A program made the position numbers and the translations under genes. From positions 1 to 64,000 of IMG/VR virus record IMGVR_UViG_3300047323_000673: a stretch of 64,000 nt of DNA, one strand, 5' to 3'. Shown in pieces: positions 50,526 to 59,259 of the stretch (the first letter of the stretch is position 1; the number at the start of each line of letters is the position of its first letter). Source of the stretch: a virus. The notes under the pieces are model-generated. The model was not told the DNA's origin, made no database searches, and saw only the letters and a program-made list of their open reading frames with translations.

Positions 50526-51667
50526 ACTTTGATTTTTTTCTTAATCTCATTGTTACTAGTTAATTCTTGTCTTAATTCTTTATGTAACAAATAATTATTA
50601 ATAGCCAGTATTCTTTTTTCTTGATCATCAATTTTTGCCCAATAAGGAATATTTGGGGCATTTTCATCAAACATATTCATGCAGTTTTCTAATTTTAAAG
50701 GCATCCAATTGGATATGTCGCCGTTAAATTTGGAGTTTTTAAATAAATATTCCATATTCTCAACATTTGATACATCCCAATTACTAATATCTCCATCAAA
50801 ATCTGAAGCAGCAAACATTATAGCCATATTTCGAACATTGCTTGTATTCCATTGGCTAATATCTCCATTAAATTTTGTTTTGTAAAACATACCCTGTAAA
50901 TCATTCACATGAGAAATATTCCACTTAGAAACATTCTTATTAAACTTTGACTCTCTAAACATATTGCTCATATTTTTTACATTAGAAACATCCCATTCAG
51001 ATACATCACCGTTAAATTCTGACTTAAAAAACATATTGTGCATATCTAAAACATTAGAAACATCCCATTCTGAAATATCACCATTGAATTTAGAGGCATT
51101 AAACATACCACTCATATTTTTAACATTAAAAACATTCCAATTTGATATATTTCCATTGAATTTTGATTTTTCAAACATCATTTGCATATTGATGACATTT
51201 GAAACATTCCAATTTGATATATCACCATTAAATTCAGAACCATAAAACATCATTTCTATATTTTTAACATTAGAAACATTCCATTGAGAGATATCTCTAT
51301 TAAATTTTGAGTCGTTAAACATTAAACTCATATCTTCTACCTTAGATGTATTCCATTTACTTAAATCATTATCAAATAATGATTTGTAAAACATAAGTCG
51401 CATATTTTTAACATTAGAAACATCCCACAGACTAATATCTCCGGTAAATTTAGACCAATTAAAAAGTTCACTCATGTCAGTAACATTACTAACATCCCAT
51501 TGTGAGATATTTCCATTAAAATCTGAATTTTTAAATAAATTAGATAAGTCAGTGATATTAGAAACATCAATATGGTTCAAATCACATTTTTTCCCATTTA
51601 ATCTCATTTCTTCTCTAATTAAATCTCTTAAATGGTCTTTATCTTCAGCTATTATCTTAGTCTTCAT
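50522..51667 (-). CDS. BspA-like repeat protein, 12 repeats
   Basis: A 381-aa protein, the longest member, with twelve 24-residue units. Units 8-9 use DVSEW/NVSKW in place of DIS, and unit 6 has NVFNV. Closing [14 protein letters not shown]-cap [25 protein letters not shown] resembles that of 46981-47961. The tail is ELRQELTSN...KKKIKV. Fifth gene of its operon. Confidence 0.87.
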   Translation of the reverse strand: MKTKIIAEDKDHLRDLIREEMRLNGKKCDLNHIDVSNITDLSNLFKNSDFNGNISQWDVSNVTDMSELFNWSKFTGDISLWDVSNVKNMRLMFYKSLFDNDLSKWNTSKVEDMSLMFNDSKFNRDISQWNVSNVKNIEMMFYGSEFNGDISNWNVSNVINMQMMFEKSKFNGNISNWNVFNVKNMSGMFNASKFNGDISEWDVSNVLDMHNMFFKSEFNGDVSEWDVSNVKNMSNMFRESKFNKNVSKWNISHVNDLQGMFYKTKFNGDISQWNTSNVRNMAIMFAASDFDGDISNWDVSNVENMEYLFKNSKFNGDISNWMPLKLENCMNMFDENAPNIPYWAKIDDQEKRILAINNYLLHKELRQELTSNNEIKKKIKV

Positions 51668-52326
51668 ATTTTTATCTTTTTCTTAAAGCTACTATTATCA
51701 TTTAACTCTGTATTCAATTCTTTTTCGAGATGATAAATATCAATCAATTTATTTCTCTTTTCTTTATCATCAATTTTGGACCAATAAGGAGCTTTTGCTG
51801 GACAATGATAAAAAGCTCCAACAGTCGTAGTATTTCCAGAAATACCCTCTTCTAATTTATATGGCTTCCAATTAATTAAATCATGACTAAAATTAGATTC
51901 TGTAAAAATTCCACCCATATTTTCAACATTACTAACATCCCAATTGGATATATCACCATTAAACTTTGATTTCCAAAAAGCCATATACATGTTTTTAACA
52001 TTTGACACATTCCAATTGCTTATATCACCATTAAACTTAGAATTGGAAAATATTCCCAACATACTTTCAACATTGCTTACATTCCATTTACTAATATCCC
52101 CATTAAATTCAGAATAATTAAACATATTAGTCATATATTTGACCTTACTAACATTCCAATTGCTAATATCGCCATCAAATTGAGAGTATTCAAAAATATA
52201 ACTCATATCAGTAACATTAGAAACATCTATATGGTTTAAATCACATTCGTTTCCATTTAATTCAATTTCTTGTTGAATTAATTCTGTTAAATGAGCTTTA
52301 TCTTTAGCAATAATTTTATTTTTCAT
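51664..52326 (-). CDS. BspA-like repeat protein, 5 repeats
   Basis: A 220-aa protein. The C-cap carries a Gly/Thr insertion ([19 protein letters not shown]) found only here and in the upstream neighbour, marking the pair as a recent duplication. Closing [13 protein letters not shown]. The tail is [18 protein letters not shown]. Confidence 0.86.
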   Translation of the reverse strand: MKNKIIAKDKAHLTELIQQEIELNGNECDLNHIDVSNVTDMSYIFEYSQFDGDISNWNVSKVKYMTNMFNYSEFNGDISKWNVSNVESMLGIFSNSKFNGDISNWNVSNVKNMYMAFWKSKFNGDISNWDVSNVENMGGIFTESNFSHDLINWKPYKLEEGISGNTTTVGAFYHCPAKAPYWSKIDDKEKRNKLIDIYHLEKELNTELNDNSSFKKKIKI

Positions 52327-53057
52327 ATTTTTACCTTCTTTTTAGCATTATTATTATTACTTAATTCTTTACTTAATTCTTTTTGGAAATGATAAATATC
52401 AATTAATCTGTCTCGTTTTTCTTTATCGTTAACTTTGGCCCAATAAGGAATTGGTGCTGGACAATTATCAAACCCTCCAACAGTTGTAGCACTTTCACAA
52501 ATACCATATTTTAATTTATATGGTTCCCACTTAGTTAAATCATGACTGAAATCAGATTCTGTAAAAATTCCTTCCATGTCTTCAACATTTCCAACAGTCC
52601 AATTAGAAATGTCTCCATTAAATTTTGATTGCCAAAAGATCATATGCATGTTTTTAACCTGAGAAACATCCCATTTGCTTATATTTCCATTGAATTTAGA
52701 ATTGGAAAACAATCCTTCCATACTTTCAACTTGAGAAGTGTCCCATTTAGAAATATCTCCATTAAATTTAGAATGACTAAACATATTATTCATATTTTTA
52801 ACTTTACCAACACTCCAATTACTAATATCTCCATTAAACTCAGAATAGTCGAACATATAACTCATATCTTCTACATTACTAACATTCCATTTAGAGATAT
52901 CTCCATTAAAATCCTTGCCATTAAATAAATTACTTAAATCAGTAAAACTAGAAACATCAATATGGTTTAAATCACATCCGTTTCCATGTGATTCTATTTC
53001 CTGCTCGATTAACTTCACTAAATGTATTTTGTTATTAGGTATTATAGTCGGCTTCAT
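52323..53057 (-). CDS. BspA-like repeat protein, 6 repeats
   Basis: A 244-aa protein. Shares the C-cap insertion ([15 protein letters not shown]) with 51664-52326 but has one more unit. Two units use Gly at the turn (WSVGKV and WTVGNV). Start MKPTIIPNN (Pro for Ala) as in 35723-36220. The tail is ELSKELSNN...KKKVKI. Confidence 0.86.
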   Translation of the reverse strand: MKPTIIPNNKIHLVKLIEQEIESHGNGCDLNHIDVSSFTDLSNLFNGKDFNGDISKWNVSNVEDMSYMFDYSEFNGDISNWSVGKVKNMNNMFSHSKFNGDISKWDTSQVESMEGLFSNSKFNGNISKWDVSQVKNMHMIFWQSKFNGDISNWTVGNVEDMEGIFTESDFSHDLTKWEPYKLKYGICESATTVGGFDNCPAPIPYWAKVNDKEKRDRLIDIYHFQKELSKELSNNNNAKKKVKI

Positions 53058-53638
53058 ATTTTTACCTTTTTCTTAGAGCTATTATTTTCACTTAACTCTT
53101 GGCTCAAATCCTCACTTAAACAATAAGATTCAATAGCTTTTATCAATTTTTCATTACTATCATAATTTGCCCAATAAGGAATTGGTGCAGGACATTTAAT
53201 AAATATATTATTATTACTTTGTTCTAAACTAATCGGCTTCCATTTTGATAAGTCCTGCTTAAAATTTGATTCGGCAAACATCTCTTCCATATCTATAACA
53301 CTACTAACATCCCAGTTAGATATTTCTTTATTGAATTTAGAATAAACAAACATATAATACATATTTGTGACATTTGAAACATTCCAGTTAGAGATATCTT
53401 CATTAAATTTAGAACTTCTAAACATGCTATCCATGTTGGTCACATTGCTCACATCCCATTTTGAAATATCCCCATTAAAACGGCTGTTAAAATTACCATT
53501 GCTAAAAACAGTCCTCATGCTCTTAACTAAAGAAACATCAATATGATTTAAATCGCATTCCTTACCATTCAATGCAATTTCTATATTAATTAATTTTATT
53601 AAGTGCTGATTATCTCTAGCTATAATTTTAGGCTTCAT
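53054..53638 (-). CDS. BspA-like repeat protein, 4 repeats
   Basis: A 194-aa protein. A small in-frame duplication precedes unit 1 ([12 protein letters not shown]). Unit 2 is FNEDISNW, unit 3 FNKEISNW. C-cap [19 protein letters not shown]; tail [10 protein letters not shown]...KKKVKI. Confidence 0.86.
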   Translation of the reverse strand: MKPKIIARDNQHLIKLINIEIALNGKECDLNHIDVSLVKSMRTVFSNGNFNSRFNGDISKWDVSNVTNMDSMFRSSKFNEDISNWNVSNVTNMYYMFVYSKFNKEISNWDVSSVIDMEEMFAESNFKQDLSKWKPISLEQSNNNIFIKCPAPIPYWANYDSNEKLIKAIESYCLSEDLSQELSENNSSKKKVKI

Positions 53639-54324
53639 ATTTTAAGGCTTTTCTTTTTAGGTTCATCATTAATCTTTAAATCATTTTTTAAATCATTATG
53701 TAGCTTATATTTATCAATTGCTTCTTTTCTTGCTTGTTTATCGTCAAATTCAGCCCAGTAAGGAATAATAACTGTAGCAAAAGTGAACATTTCATAACAC
53801 GAACCTAATTTATATGGTTTCCATTCATTTATATTGCCCGAAAAAACAGAAGCATTAAACATGTATCTCATATTTATTACATTACTTACATCCCAATTTG
53901 AAATATCACCATTAAAAATAGAGCCAAGAAATAGTGAACCCATATTTTCTACTTTGGAAGTATTCCACTTTGATATATCACTATTAAATTCAGAGCTTTC
54001 AAACATACGACTCATATCTTTAACATTAGAAGTATTCCAATTACTAATATCACCATTAAATCTTGCTCTGTAAAACATCCCTTCCATATTCTCAACATTG
54101 GAGACATCCCATTGACTAACATCACCATTAAATTCAGTTTTTTCAAATAGAAAACTCATATTTGTAATCTTACTTACATCAATATGATTTAAATCACAAT
54201 TATTACCATTCTGTTCAATTTCTTCATTAATTAATTGTTCTAAATGTCCTTTATTTCTAGCAATAATTTTATCACTAGAAAACCTTTTAATTAAATAGTT
54301 AATATATTGTTTAACAATTTTCAT
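53635..54324 (-). CDS. BspA-like repeat protein, 5 repeats
   Basis: A 229-aa first gene of its five-gene operon. The start is set at 54324, directly after the GGAGATAAAC leader. Extension [18 protein letters not shown] pairs it with 40029-40790. Unit 1 is FNGDVSQW; closing [13 protein letters not shown]. Tail [17 protein letters not shown]. Confidence 0.86.
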   Translation of the reverse strand: MKIVKQYINYLIKRFSSDKIIARNKGHLEQLINEEIEQNGNNCDLNHIDVSKITNMSFLFEKTEFNGDVSQWDVSNVENMEGMFYRARFNGDISNWNTSNVKDMSRMFESSEFNSDISKWNTSKVENMGSLFLGSIFNGDISNWDVSNVINMRYMFNASVFSGNINEWKPYKLGSCYEMFTFATVIIPYWAEFDDKQARKEAIDKYKLHNDLKNDLKINDEPKKKSLKI

Positions 54325-54342
54325 GTTTATCTCCATTACTTT

Positions 54343-54370
54343 ATTCTAGCAAAATAAAAATAACTATCAA
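54343..54370 (-). promoter_or_regulatory. Family-type promoter
   Basis: On the minus strand TTGATA (54370-54365), 16 nt, TAGAAT (54348-54343), 18 nt before the ATG at 54324. Confidence 0.58.
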
Positions 54371-54441
54371 TTTACTATTAAATATAACAGTAGAAATACA
54401 ATTTAAATTTAATATAATTAATATCTAACTAAAGGACCATA

Positions 54442-54822
54442 ATGACCAAAATAATAAAAACTATTATCTCTTCAATTCTCATACTATCTATCTCAGGATG
54501 TGCCAATATGGGGGCTAATTATCGTCCCATAATAGATAGCAAAGTAATCAATCGTGCAAAATATGAACAAGATTTAAAAGAATGCCAGGAATTCGCTAAA
54601 GAGGCACCAAGTGGAATGGATGGTGTTATAGCTGGTGCAGTCGTTGGAACTTTAATAGGTGCAGCAGTAGGTGGTTCTACAGGAAACTCGTATATTCGTA
54701 ATTCAACGATGAATTATGGTGGAACATACGGAGCATTGAGTGGTGGAGCATCAGCAGAAGGAACTCAAAGAAATATTATAAAGAGATGCTTAACAGGTCG
54801 TGGTTATAGTGTGTTAAATTAA
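54442..54822 (+). CDS. Glycine-zipper lipoprotein
   Basis: A 126-aa putative lipoprotein. The signal peptide ends in lipobox SISGC (Cys 20). About residues 62-80 form a glycine zipper (GAVVGTLIGAAVGG) typical of small outer-membrane lipoproteins and of membrane-inserting secretion components; the specific family is not assigned. Two further Cys (KECQEF, KRCLTG) could pair. AAGGA precedes the ATG. No KKhKI tail. It has its own terminator. Confidence 0.75.
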   Translation: MTKIIKTIISSILILSISGCANMGANYRPIIDSKVINRAKYEQDLKECQEFAKEAPSGMDGVIAGAVVGTLIGAAVGGSTGNSYIRNSTMNYGGTYGALSGGASAEGTQRNIIKRCLTGRGYSVLN

Positions 54823-54825
54823 AAG

Positions 54826-54850
54826 GAGAGCCTCTAGATAGAGGCTTTTT
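54826..54850 (+). terminator. Terminator of the glycine-zipper gene
   Basis: AGCCTCT/AGAGGCT stem around AGAT with a T run; it lies directly against the end of the collapsed minus-strand gene. Confidence 0.75.
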
Positions 54851-54937
54851 TATATTTTAGTTCTCTTTATTAAATCATCACCATTACCTAAAATTTTTTA
54901 AATCCTCCTTACCTTGAGCAATAATTTTAGTTTTCAT
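54850..54937 (-). pseudogene. Collapsed BspA-like gene (head, frameshift, tail)
   Basis: ATGA-coupled to 54934-55632. The frame opens MKTKIIAQGKEDLKNFR-stop, clearly the family head. One frame shift away the sequence continues KILGNGDDLIKRTKI-stop, matching the family end. The whole remnant is under 30 codons, so N-cap remainder, repeats and C-cap were deleted and a one-base shift followed. Confidence 0.68.
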
Positions 54938-55632
54938 ATTTTTATTTTCTTATTTGAGCTATCATTAACAGTCAAATCTTCATTCAATTTTTTTTGTAGA
55001 TGATAACTGTCAATGGCCTTATTTCTTTCTTCCCTATCTTCATAATTTATCCAATAAGGTTGATTAATAGTTGAGTCACTAAAAGATCCATAATTCCTTT
55101 TTAAGTTATATGGTTTCCAATTAGAGATATCTCCATGAAATGATGAGTTTAAAAACATCTGAGTCATATGCGTAACACTAGACACATCCCATTGTGAAAT
55201 ATCTCCATTAAATTGCGAGCCTGAAAACATAGCATTCATATTCTTAACTTTAGAAACATTCCATTTACTAATATCCCCGTTAAATGTAGAGTCAGAAAAC
55301 ATATTAAACATACTCTCAACATTAGATGTATCCCAATTAGATATATCGCCGTTGAAATCAGAGTATTTAAAGACACTATTCATACTAGTAACTTTAGAAA
55401 CATTCCATTTTGAAATATCTCCATTAAATTTTAAATCCGCAAATAAACCATCCATATCTGTAATCTGAGAAACATCTATATGATTTAAATCACAACAATC
55501 ACCATACTGATTAATTTCTTTTTCAATAACATATTTTAAATGATTAAGGCTTTTTGCCAAAATATACTTACTCAAATTTTGGTTTCGAATAGCCTGATAT
55601 TTTTCAGATAAGAATTTAAATTGAACGGCCAT
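54934..55632 (-). CDS. BspA-like repeat protein, 5 repeats
   Basis: A 232-aa protein with a N-terminal extension (MAVQFKFLSEKYQAIRNQNL) before KYILAKSLNHL. Closing [13 protein letters not shown]; the PYW segment is INQPYWINY. The tail is KLNEDLTVNDSSNKKIKI. Its stop leads into the collapsed gene. It is the last minus-strand member of the array. Confidence 0.85.
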   Translation of the reverse strand: MAVQFKFLSEKYQAIRNQNLSKYILAKSLNHLKYVIEKEINQYGDCCDLNHIDVSQITDMDGLFADLKFNGDISKWNVSKVTSMNSVFKYSDFNGDISNWDTSNVESMFNMFSDSTFNGDISKWNVSKVKNMNAMFSGSQFNGDISQWDVSSVTHMTQMFLNSSFHGDISNWKPYNLKRNYGSFSDSTINQPYWINYEDREERNKAIDSYHLQKKLNEDLTVNDSSNKKIKI

Positions 55633-55736
55633 ATCTTCATCCTATTATTAGTTATGCTCAATTTTAACACAATAATTTATCAAATAATCATTTTTGTGCT
55701 ATCATATTATCTATCCAATAATGACCGGAGCTAAAA

Positions 55737-56189
55737 ATGAATCTTGAACCAATCCCTACAATGATTGAAGCAAGTAATTTAGATCAATTGAACGAACTTA
55801 AAAATATGTACCAGACTAATAAAGAAAATGGAGAAATTACATTTGATACAGCATTTATGGTATTGAGAAGTAAAGAAAATGACTTTTTAGCCTATTTTCA
55901 TGATGCAAGTAAAAATCCTACTATTAAAGAAACTGTTGAGTGGATGCAAGATACAGATAATCTAACATTCCCTGGAAATGTTTCACTTCAAGCAGGCATT
56001 ACTCAAAGATACGACGAAAAATTTCACAATGAACTCAAAACAGTAATTCCTGAAGTATTTGATGCCTGGTTAGCAAGAATGGATAAACTGGGTGAGATTA
56101 TGGAAAAAAATCCTAACCTAATCAGCCAACTTGAAGAATTTGTTAAAGATCTACCGCCAATACCAAAATCCTCAGTAAAAATTAAATGA
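55737..56189 (+). CDS. 150-aa helical hypothetical protein
   Basis: No family recognised. The start follows a CGGAG Shine-Dalgarno. Predicted all-helical and cytosolic (LDQLNELKNMYQTNKEN and DAWLARMDKLGEIMEKN helices). It ends FVKDLPPIPKSSVKIK, a weak echo of the basic tail. It is followed 66 nt later by another small gene on the same strand. Confidence 0.65.
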   Translation: MNLEPIPTMIEASNLDQLNELKNMYQTNKENGEITFDTAFMVLRSKENDFLAYFHDASKNPTIKETVEWMQDTDNLTFPGNVSLQAGITQRYDEKFHNELKTVIPEVFDAWLARMDKLGEIMEKNPNLISQLEEFVKDLPPIPKSSVKIK

Positions 56190-56255
56190 TATAAATTAAC
56201 TTGCACATTTTATAAATAAATATAATACTAAAACCAGTTAATCTAAAGGAAAAAA

Positions 56256-56615
56256 ATGTCATCTACTGTGAGCCGTTTAGAACGATATGCTGCTGAAAAT
56301 AAAAAAAATCCCTATAGCCGCCTCTATTCTATTACCTTAAATAAACCCCAAGGAACATATTTTTGTCTTATAAAAAATACAGAATGGGGTTTTATATTTG
56401 ATGGAATCATGAATCCACCACTACACAATATCTTCAAAGAAAAAGATATTTATCTCCAATATACCCATACTATTGAAGAAGTTATAGCTATGTCCCAAGA
56501 TGAACGAGCATTAATCCTAGCCCAAGAAACTTTTAATGATCAAGATATCTTTAACTTATATTGCCAAGAAAATAATATTGATATAATTGACAACTATACG
56601 GTTACTACCAAGTAA
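56256..56615 (+). CDS. 119-aa hypothetical protein
   Basis: No family recognised. AAAGGA precedes the ATG. Basic N-terminus (VSRLERYAAENKKN), then a probable beta region (RLYSITLNKPQGTYFCLIKN, split by turns) and an acidic helical C-terminus. Soluble. No tail motif (ends YTVTTK). It may be co-transcribed with 55737-56189, and is followed by a terminator. Confidence 0.62.
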   Translation: MSSTVSRLERYAAENKKNPYSRLYSITLNKPQGTYFCLIKNTEWGFIFDGIMNPPLHNIFKEKDIYLQYTHTIEEVIAMSQDERALILAQETFNDQDIFNLYCQENNIDIIDNYTVTTK

Positions 56616-56640
56616 AAAAGCCCCACTAAAGGGCTTTTTA
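56613..56640 (+). terminator. Terminator between converging genes
   Basis: AAAGCCC/GGGCTTT stem around CACTAAA with A and T flanks. It overlaps the last bases of the converging 56638-57012 gene. Confidence 0.75.
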
Positions 56641-57012
56641 TTGTTTCAATTTACCTTTACATTGAGCTTTAGGCACGAATTTTTTAGAAGCTTCCTCACA
56701 AGAACTTAAAGGAGGAGAACTATCAACAGTTTTAGTCATAAAAATATGAAAATCATCCTTAATATTCTTACATGATACTTGTAAGTGAAGTGCATAACCA
56801 TTCTCTGTTATGGTAGCAAATTTCGTAACCTTATCACATTTTTTATCACCAACAATATCTCTCAAATGTTTATCATCATTAATAGCATTCTTTAAAAGCT
56901 CTTTTTTGTCAGAACTTTTCATAAAAAATATATACAAATCATCAAACTCATATGCAGCAAATGAAGAACAAGCAAATAAGCTGAGAAGTGAACCAAGTAT
57001 TATTTTTTTCAT
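56638..57012 (-). CDS. Small secreted Cys-rich protein
   Basis: A 124-aa protein. The start at 57012 is supported by AAGGA and by a clean Sec signal peptide (MKKIILGSLLSLFACSSFAA, cleavage after SFAA). The mature protein has four Cys (KKCDK, VSCKN, SSCEE, AQCKG) that could form two disulfides, which fits a periplasmic or secreted location. Family not recognised. An upstream in-frame start would add 27 residues in front of the signal peptide and is unlikely. Confidence 0.7.
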   Translation of the reverse strand: MKKIILGSLLSLFACSSFAAYEFDDLYIFFMKSSDKKELLKNAINDDKHLRDIVGDKKCDKVTKFATITENGYALHLQVSCKNIKDDFHIFMTKTVDSSPPLSSCEEASKKFVPKAQCKGKLKQ

Positions 57013-57121
57013 GATAATAGTCCTTAAATTGGAGTGATTATATAAAGATATAAGAAAATTAGGAGAAGGCAAATCAAATTGTTGTTTTAACACTAAAATC
57101 CAACGATTTTAACCTTAAAAT

Positions 57122-57151
57122 TTGACATAAAATCTGCTTGTTTGTTAAAAT
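57122..57151 (+). promoter_or_regulatory. Promoter of the zinc-repeat gene
   Basis: TTGACA (57122-57127), 17-18 nt, TTAAAAT (57145-57151), 26 nt before the ATG at 57177. Confidence 0.62.
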
Positions 57152-57176
57152 GTTGCTTCAAACAAACTGATTTTAT

Positions 57177-59213
57177 ATGAAACCAACTAAAGAGCAGCAA
57201 TTACAAAGAGCTAAAGATTATGCAAAAAGTAGAAAAGGTGGTCAGTGTCTTTCTAGTGAATACATAACAGTTAAAGCTAAGCTTCATTGGAAATGTCATA
57301 ATCCCGATCATCCGAGTTGGTATGCATCTGGCGAAATAATTAGCAGAGGTTCTTGGTGTACTTTATGTATAAAAGAAGAGCAAGCCAAGAAATATGCTTT
57401 AAATGATGGATTACAAAAAGCTCAAGCTCGTGCAGCAGAAGAGGGTGGAAAATGTCTTTCTACTGAATATAAAAAGGCAAAAGCTAAATTAAAATGGGAA
57501 TGTAATCAAGGACATACTTGGGAATCTACATTTGAGCATGTAGTGACAAGAAAACAGTGGTGTAAAGAGTGTGATAAGGATCGTGGAGTTATACATGATG
57601 CTTATGAACAAGCTCTTATGTATGTTAAATCTAATAATAAAGATGGTAATTTTAAATTCTCAAAGTCAGATAAAATTAAATCTCATACTTTAATTGAATG
57701 GAAATGCAAAAACGACAAACATAAACCTTGGTTTGCTGAATTTAGAAATGTTGTTAAAAATGGTGGATGGTGTCGTTATTGTGCAGGTAAGTTTACTGCT
57801 GAGGAATATTTGGAAATGGCAAAGGAATATGCTATTTCACAAGGTGGAACATGTTTATCTGATAAATATGAAAATCAAAATACTAAATTAGAATTTAAAT
57901 GTCATAATCCTAAACATAAATCATGGTTTTCATGTTATGACCACTTGGTTCCTAATAAACGATGGTGTAAAGATTGTGAACATGAAAACGATAAGCCTTT
58001 ACGAGATAAATATCTTAATAAAGCAAAAGAACATGCTTTATCTAAAGGAGGAGAATGTTTATCTACCGAATATACAAGAAGCAATGATAAATTGTTGTGG
58101 CAATGTGTCGATAAAAGTCATCAACCTTGGGAAGCAACATATGGAAATGTCGTTGGTACTCTTGATCGTTGGTGTCCTAGATGTGTTGGGCAATTTTCTG
58201 CGGAAGAATGGTTAGAAAAAGCTAAAATTCATGCTGAAAGTAAAGGTGGAGAATTTTTAAGTAAAAAATTTACTACTGTAAATGATCATTATCTGTGGAA
58301 GTGTATTGATCCTTCTCATAAAAGTTGGGCCACATCCATGAGTAATGTTTTCAATAATAATACTTGGTGTCCTGAGTGTGGAAATAGCACTTATTATAAA
58401 GAGAATAATACTAGGGTAATTTTAGAATATTTATTAGGATTTAATCTTAATAAAGCTAGGCCATCATGGATTATAAATCCTGAAACCGATCATTCATTAG
58501 AACTTGATGGATACAATGAAGAACATAAGTTTGCTTTTGAATTTCAAGGAAGGCATCATTTTGAAGATAATGTTTATGATGGTAGTAACTTAGAAGATAT
58601 CATTAAAAAAGACAAAATTAAAAAGAAAAGCTGTGAAGATAACGGAGTTTATTTATTTGTTATAAATGATGTTAAGCAGGTATCTTCGATTGATGATTGG
58701 ATTGCTTATGTAGTAGATGAACTAGAAAAAAATAATATAAACTTTAATAAATATTTTGATTATGATGAGTTAGTTAAAAAAATTATTGAAGCTAATAAAA
58801 CTAGTTATAAGGATGCTTTTCTAGAGAAAGCTAAGGTATATGCTGAATCAAAAGGTGGAGAATGTTTATCAGAATATTATATAAATTACAATACTCCATT
58901 GAAATGGAAGTGTAGAAATGATGAGCATCCATTTTGGGAAACAGGCATATGGATAATAGATAGAAATGCTTGGTGTCCTCGATGTGTAGGTAAATTTTCT
59001 AAAGAAGAATTTTTAGAAAAAGCTAAATTATATGCAAAATCTAAAAAAGGTCATTGCTTGTCAGCAGAATATATAAACTCTAATACACCATTAGAATGGA
59101 AATGCCATGATGATATGCACCCAATTTTTTTTAGGACAACGGAGATCATAAGCAAAAATCGTTGGTGTCCAGAGTGCAAAGACAAAGATTATTTTAAAAA
59201 CTATAAACAATAA
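57177..59213 (+). CDS. Treble-clef repeat protein with nuclease-like domain
   Basis: A 678-aa protein. Eight units of about 65 residues follow the pattern AKxYAxSKGGxCLSxEY...LxWKCxxxxHxxW...WCxxC, each offering Cys/His ligands for one zinc (treble-clef type, as in DUF723/homing-endonuclease-associated repeats). Between units 6 and 7 (about 400-520) lies a PD-(D/E)xK/VSR-like nuclease segment: LELDGY, FAFEFQGRHHF, and KKKSCEDNGVYLFVI. Probable DNA-binding nuclease; the cellular role (defence, mobility or effector) is unknown. Unit 3 lacks the usual Cys in the first motif (NFKFS) and unit 6 has EFLS. Strong promoter and terminator; single-gene unit. No family tail. Confidence 0.72.
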   Translation: MKPTKEQQLQRAKDYAKSRKGGQCLSSEYITVKAKLHWKCHNPDHPSWYASGEIISRGSWCTLCIKEEQAKKYALNDGLQKAQARAAEEGGKCLSTEYKKAKAKLKWECNQGHTWESTFEHVVTRKQWCKECDKDRGVIHDAYEQALMYVKSNNKDGNFKFSKSDKIKSHTLIEWKCKNDKHKPWFAEFRNVVKNGGWCRYCAGKFTAEEYLEMAKEYAISQGGTCLSDKYENQNTKLEFKCHNPKHKSWFSCYDHLVPNKRWCKDCEHENDKPLRDKYLNKAKEHALSKGGECLSTEYTRSNDKLLWQCVDKSHQPWEATYGNVVGTLDRWCPRCVGQFSAEEWLEKAKIHAESKGGEFLSKKFTTVNDHYLWKCIDPSHKSWATSMSNVFNNNTWCPECGNSTYYKENNTRVILEYLLGFNLNKARPSWIINPETDHSLELDGYNEEHKFAFEFQGRHHFEDNVYDGSNLEDIIKKDKIKKKSCEDNGVYLFVINDVKQVSSIDDWIAYVVDELEKNNINFNKYFDYDELVKKIIEANKTSYKDAFLEKAKVYAESKGGECLSEYYINYNTPLKWKCRNDEHPFWETGIWIIDRNAWCPRCVGKFSKEEFLEKAKLYAKSKKGHCLSAEYINSNTPLEWKCHDDMHPIFFRTTEIISKNRWCPECKDKDYFKNYKQ

Positions 59214-59217
59214 AACA

Positions 59218-59245
59218 AAAAGCCTCCATCTAGGAGGCTTTTTAA
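59218..59245 (+). terminator. Bidirectional terminator
   Basis: AAGCCTCC/GGAGGCTT stem around ATCTA flanked by A and T runs, serving 57177-59213 and the converging nadE. Confidence 0.82.
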
Positions 59246-59259
59246 TTTTCTATTCCTTA

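Larger units (their letters stand above)
5501..55632 (-). repeat. Array of 53 BspA-like paralogs
   Basis: Within this interval 53 minus-strand genes share one architecture: a N-cap of about 45 residues (MKxKIIAKDxxHLxxLIxxE, then CDLNHIDVS and a first MxxLF), a run of 24-residue units ([23 protein letters not shown]; 72 bp), a C-cap ([13 protein letters not shown], RxxAIDxYxLxKEL) and a basic tail. Counting units by eye gives roughly 280. Genes are separated mostly by ATGA overlaps. Interspersed genes of other families interrupt the array. Confidence 0.9.

Noticed and set aside
5688-53834. Many antisense open frames of 60-150 codons rich in MSPLNLE or IRNIPFRDI-like repeats
   Set aside because: They are exact shadows of the BspA-like and HRxxGPA repeats in other frames, created by the periodic codons of the real genes; they lack their own start signals.
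5501-55632. CRISPR-like periodicity of short repeats (72 bp)
   Set aside because: The repeats are coding, diverge codon by codon, and keep frame over whole genes; there are no unique spacers or cas genes.
5501-55632. Interpretation of the BspA-like proteins as surface lipoproteins or adhesins
   Set aside because: Starts are directly at the N-cap with charged residues; none has a lipobox, and only a few have short hydrophobic leaders that lack a cleavage site.
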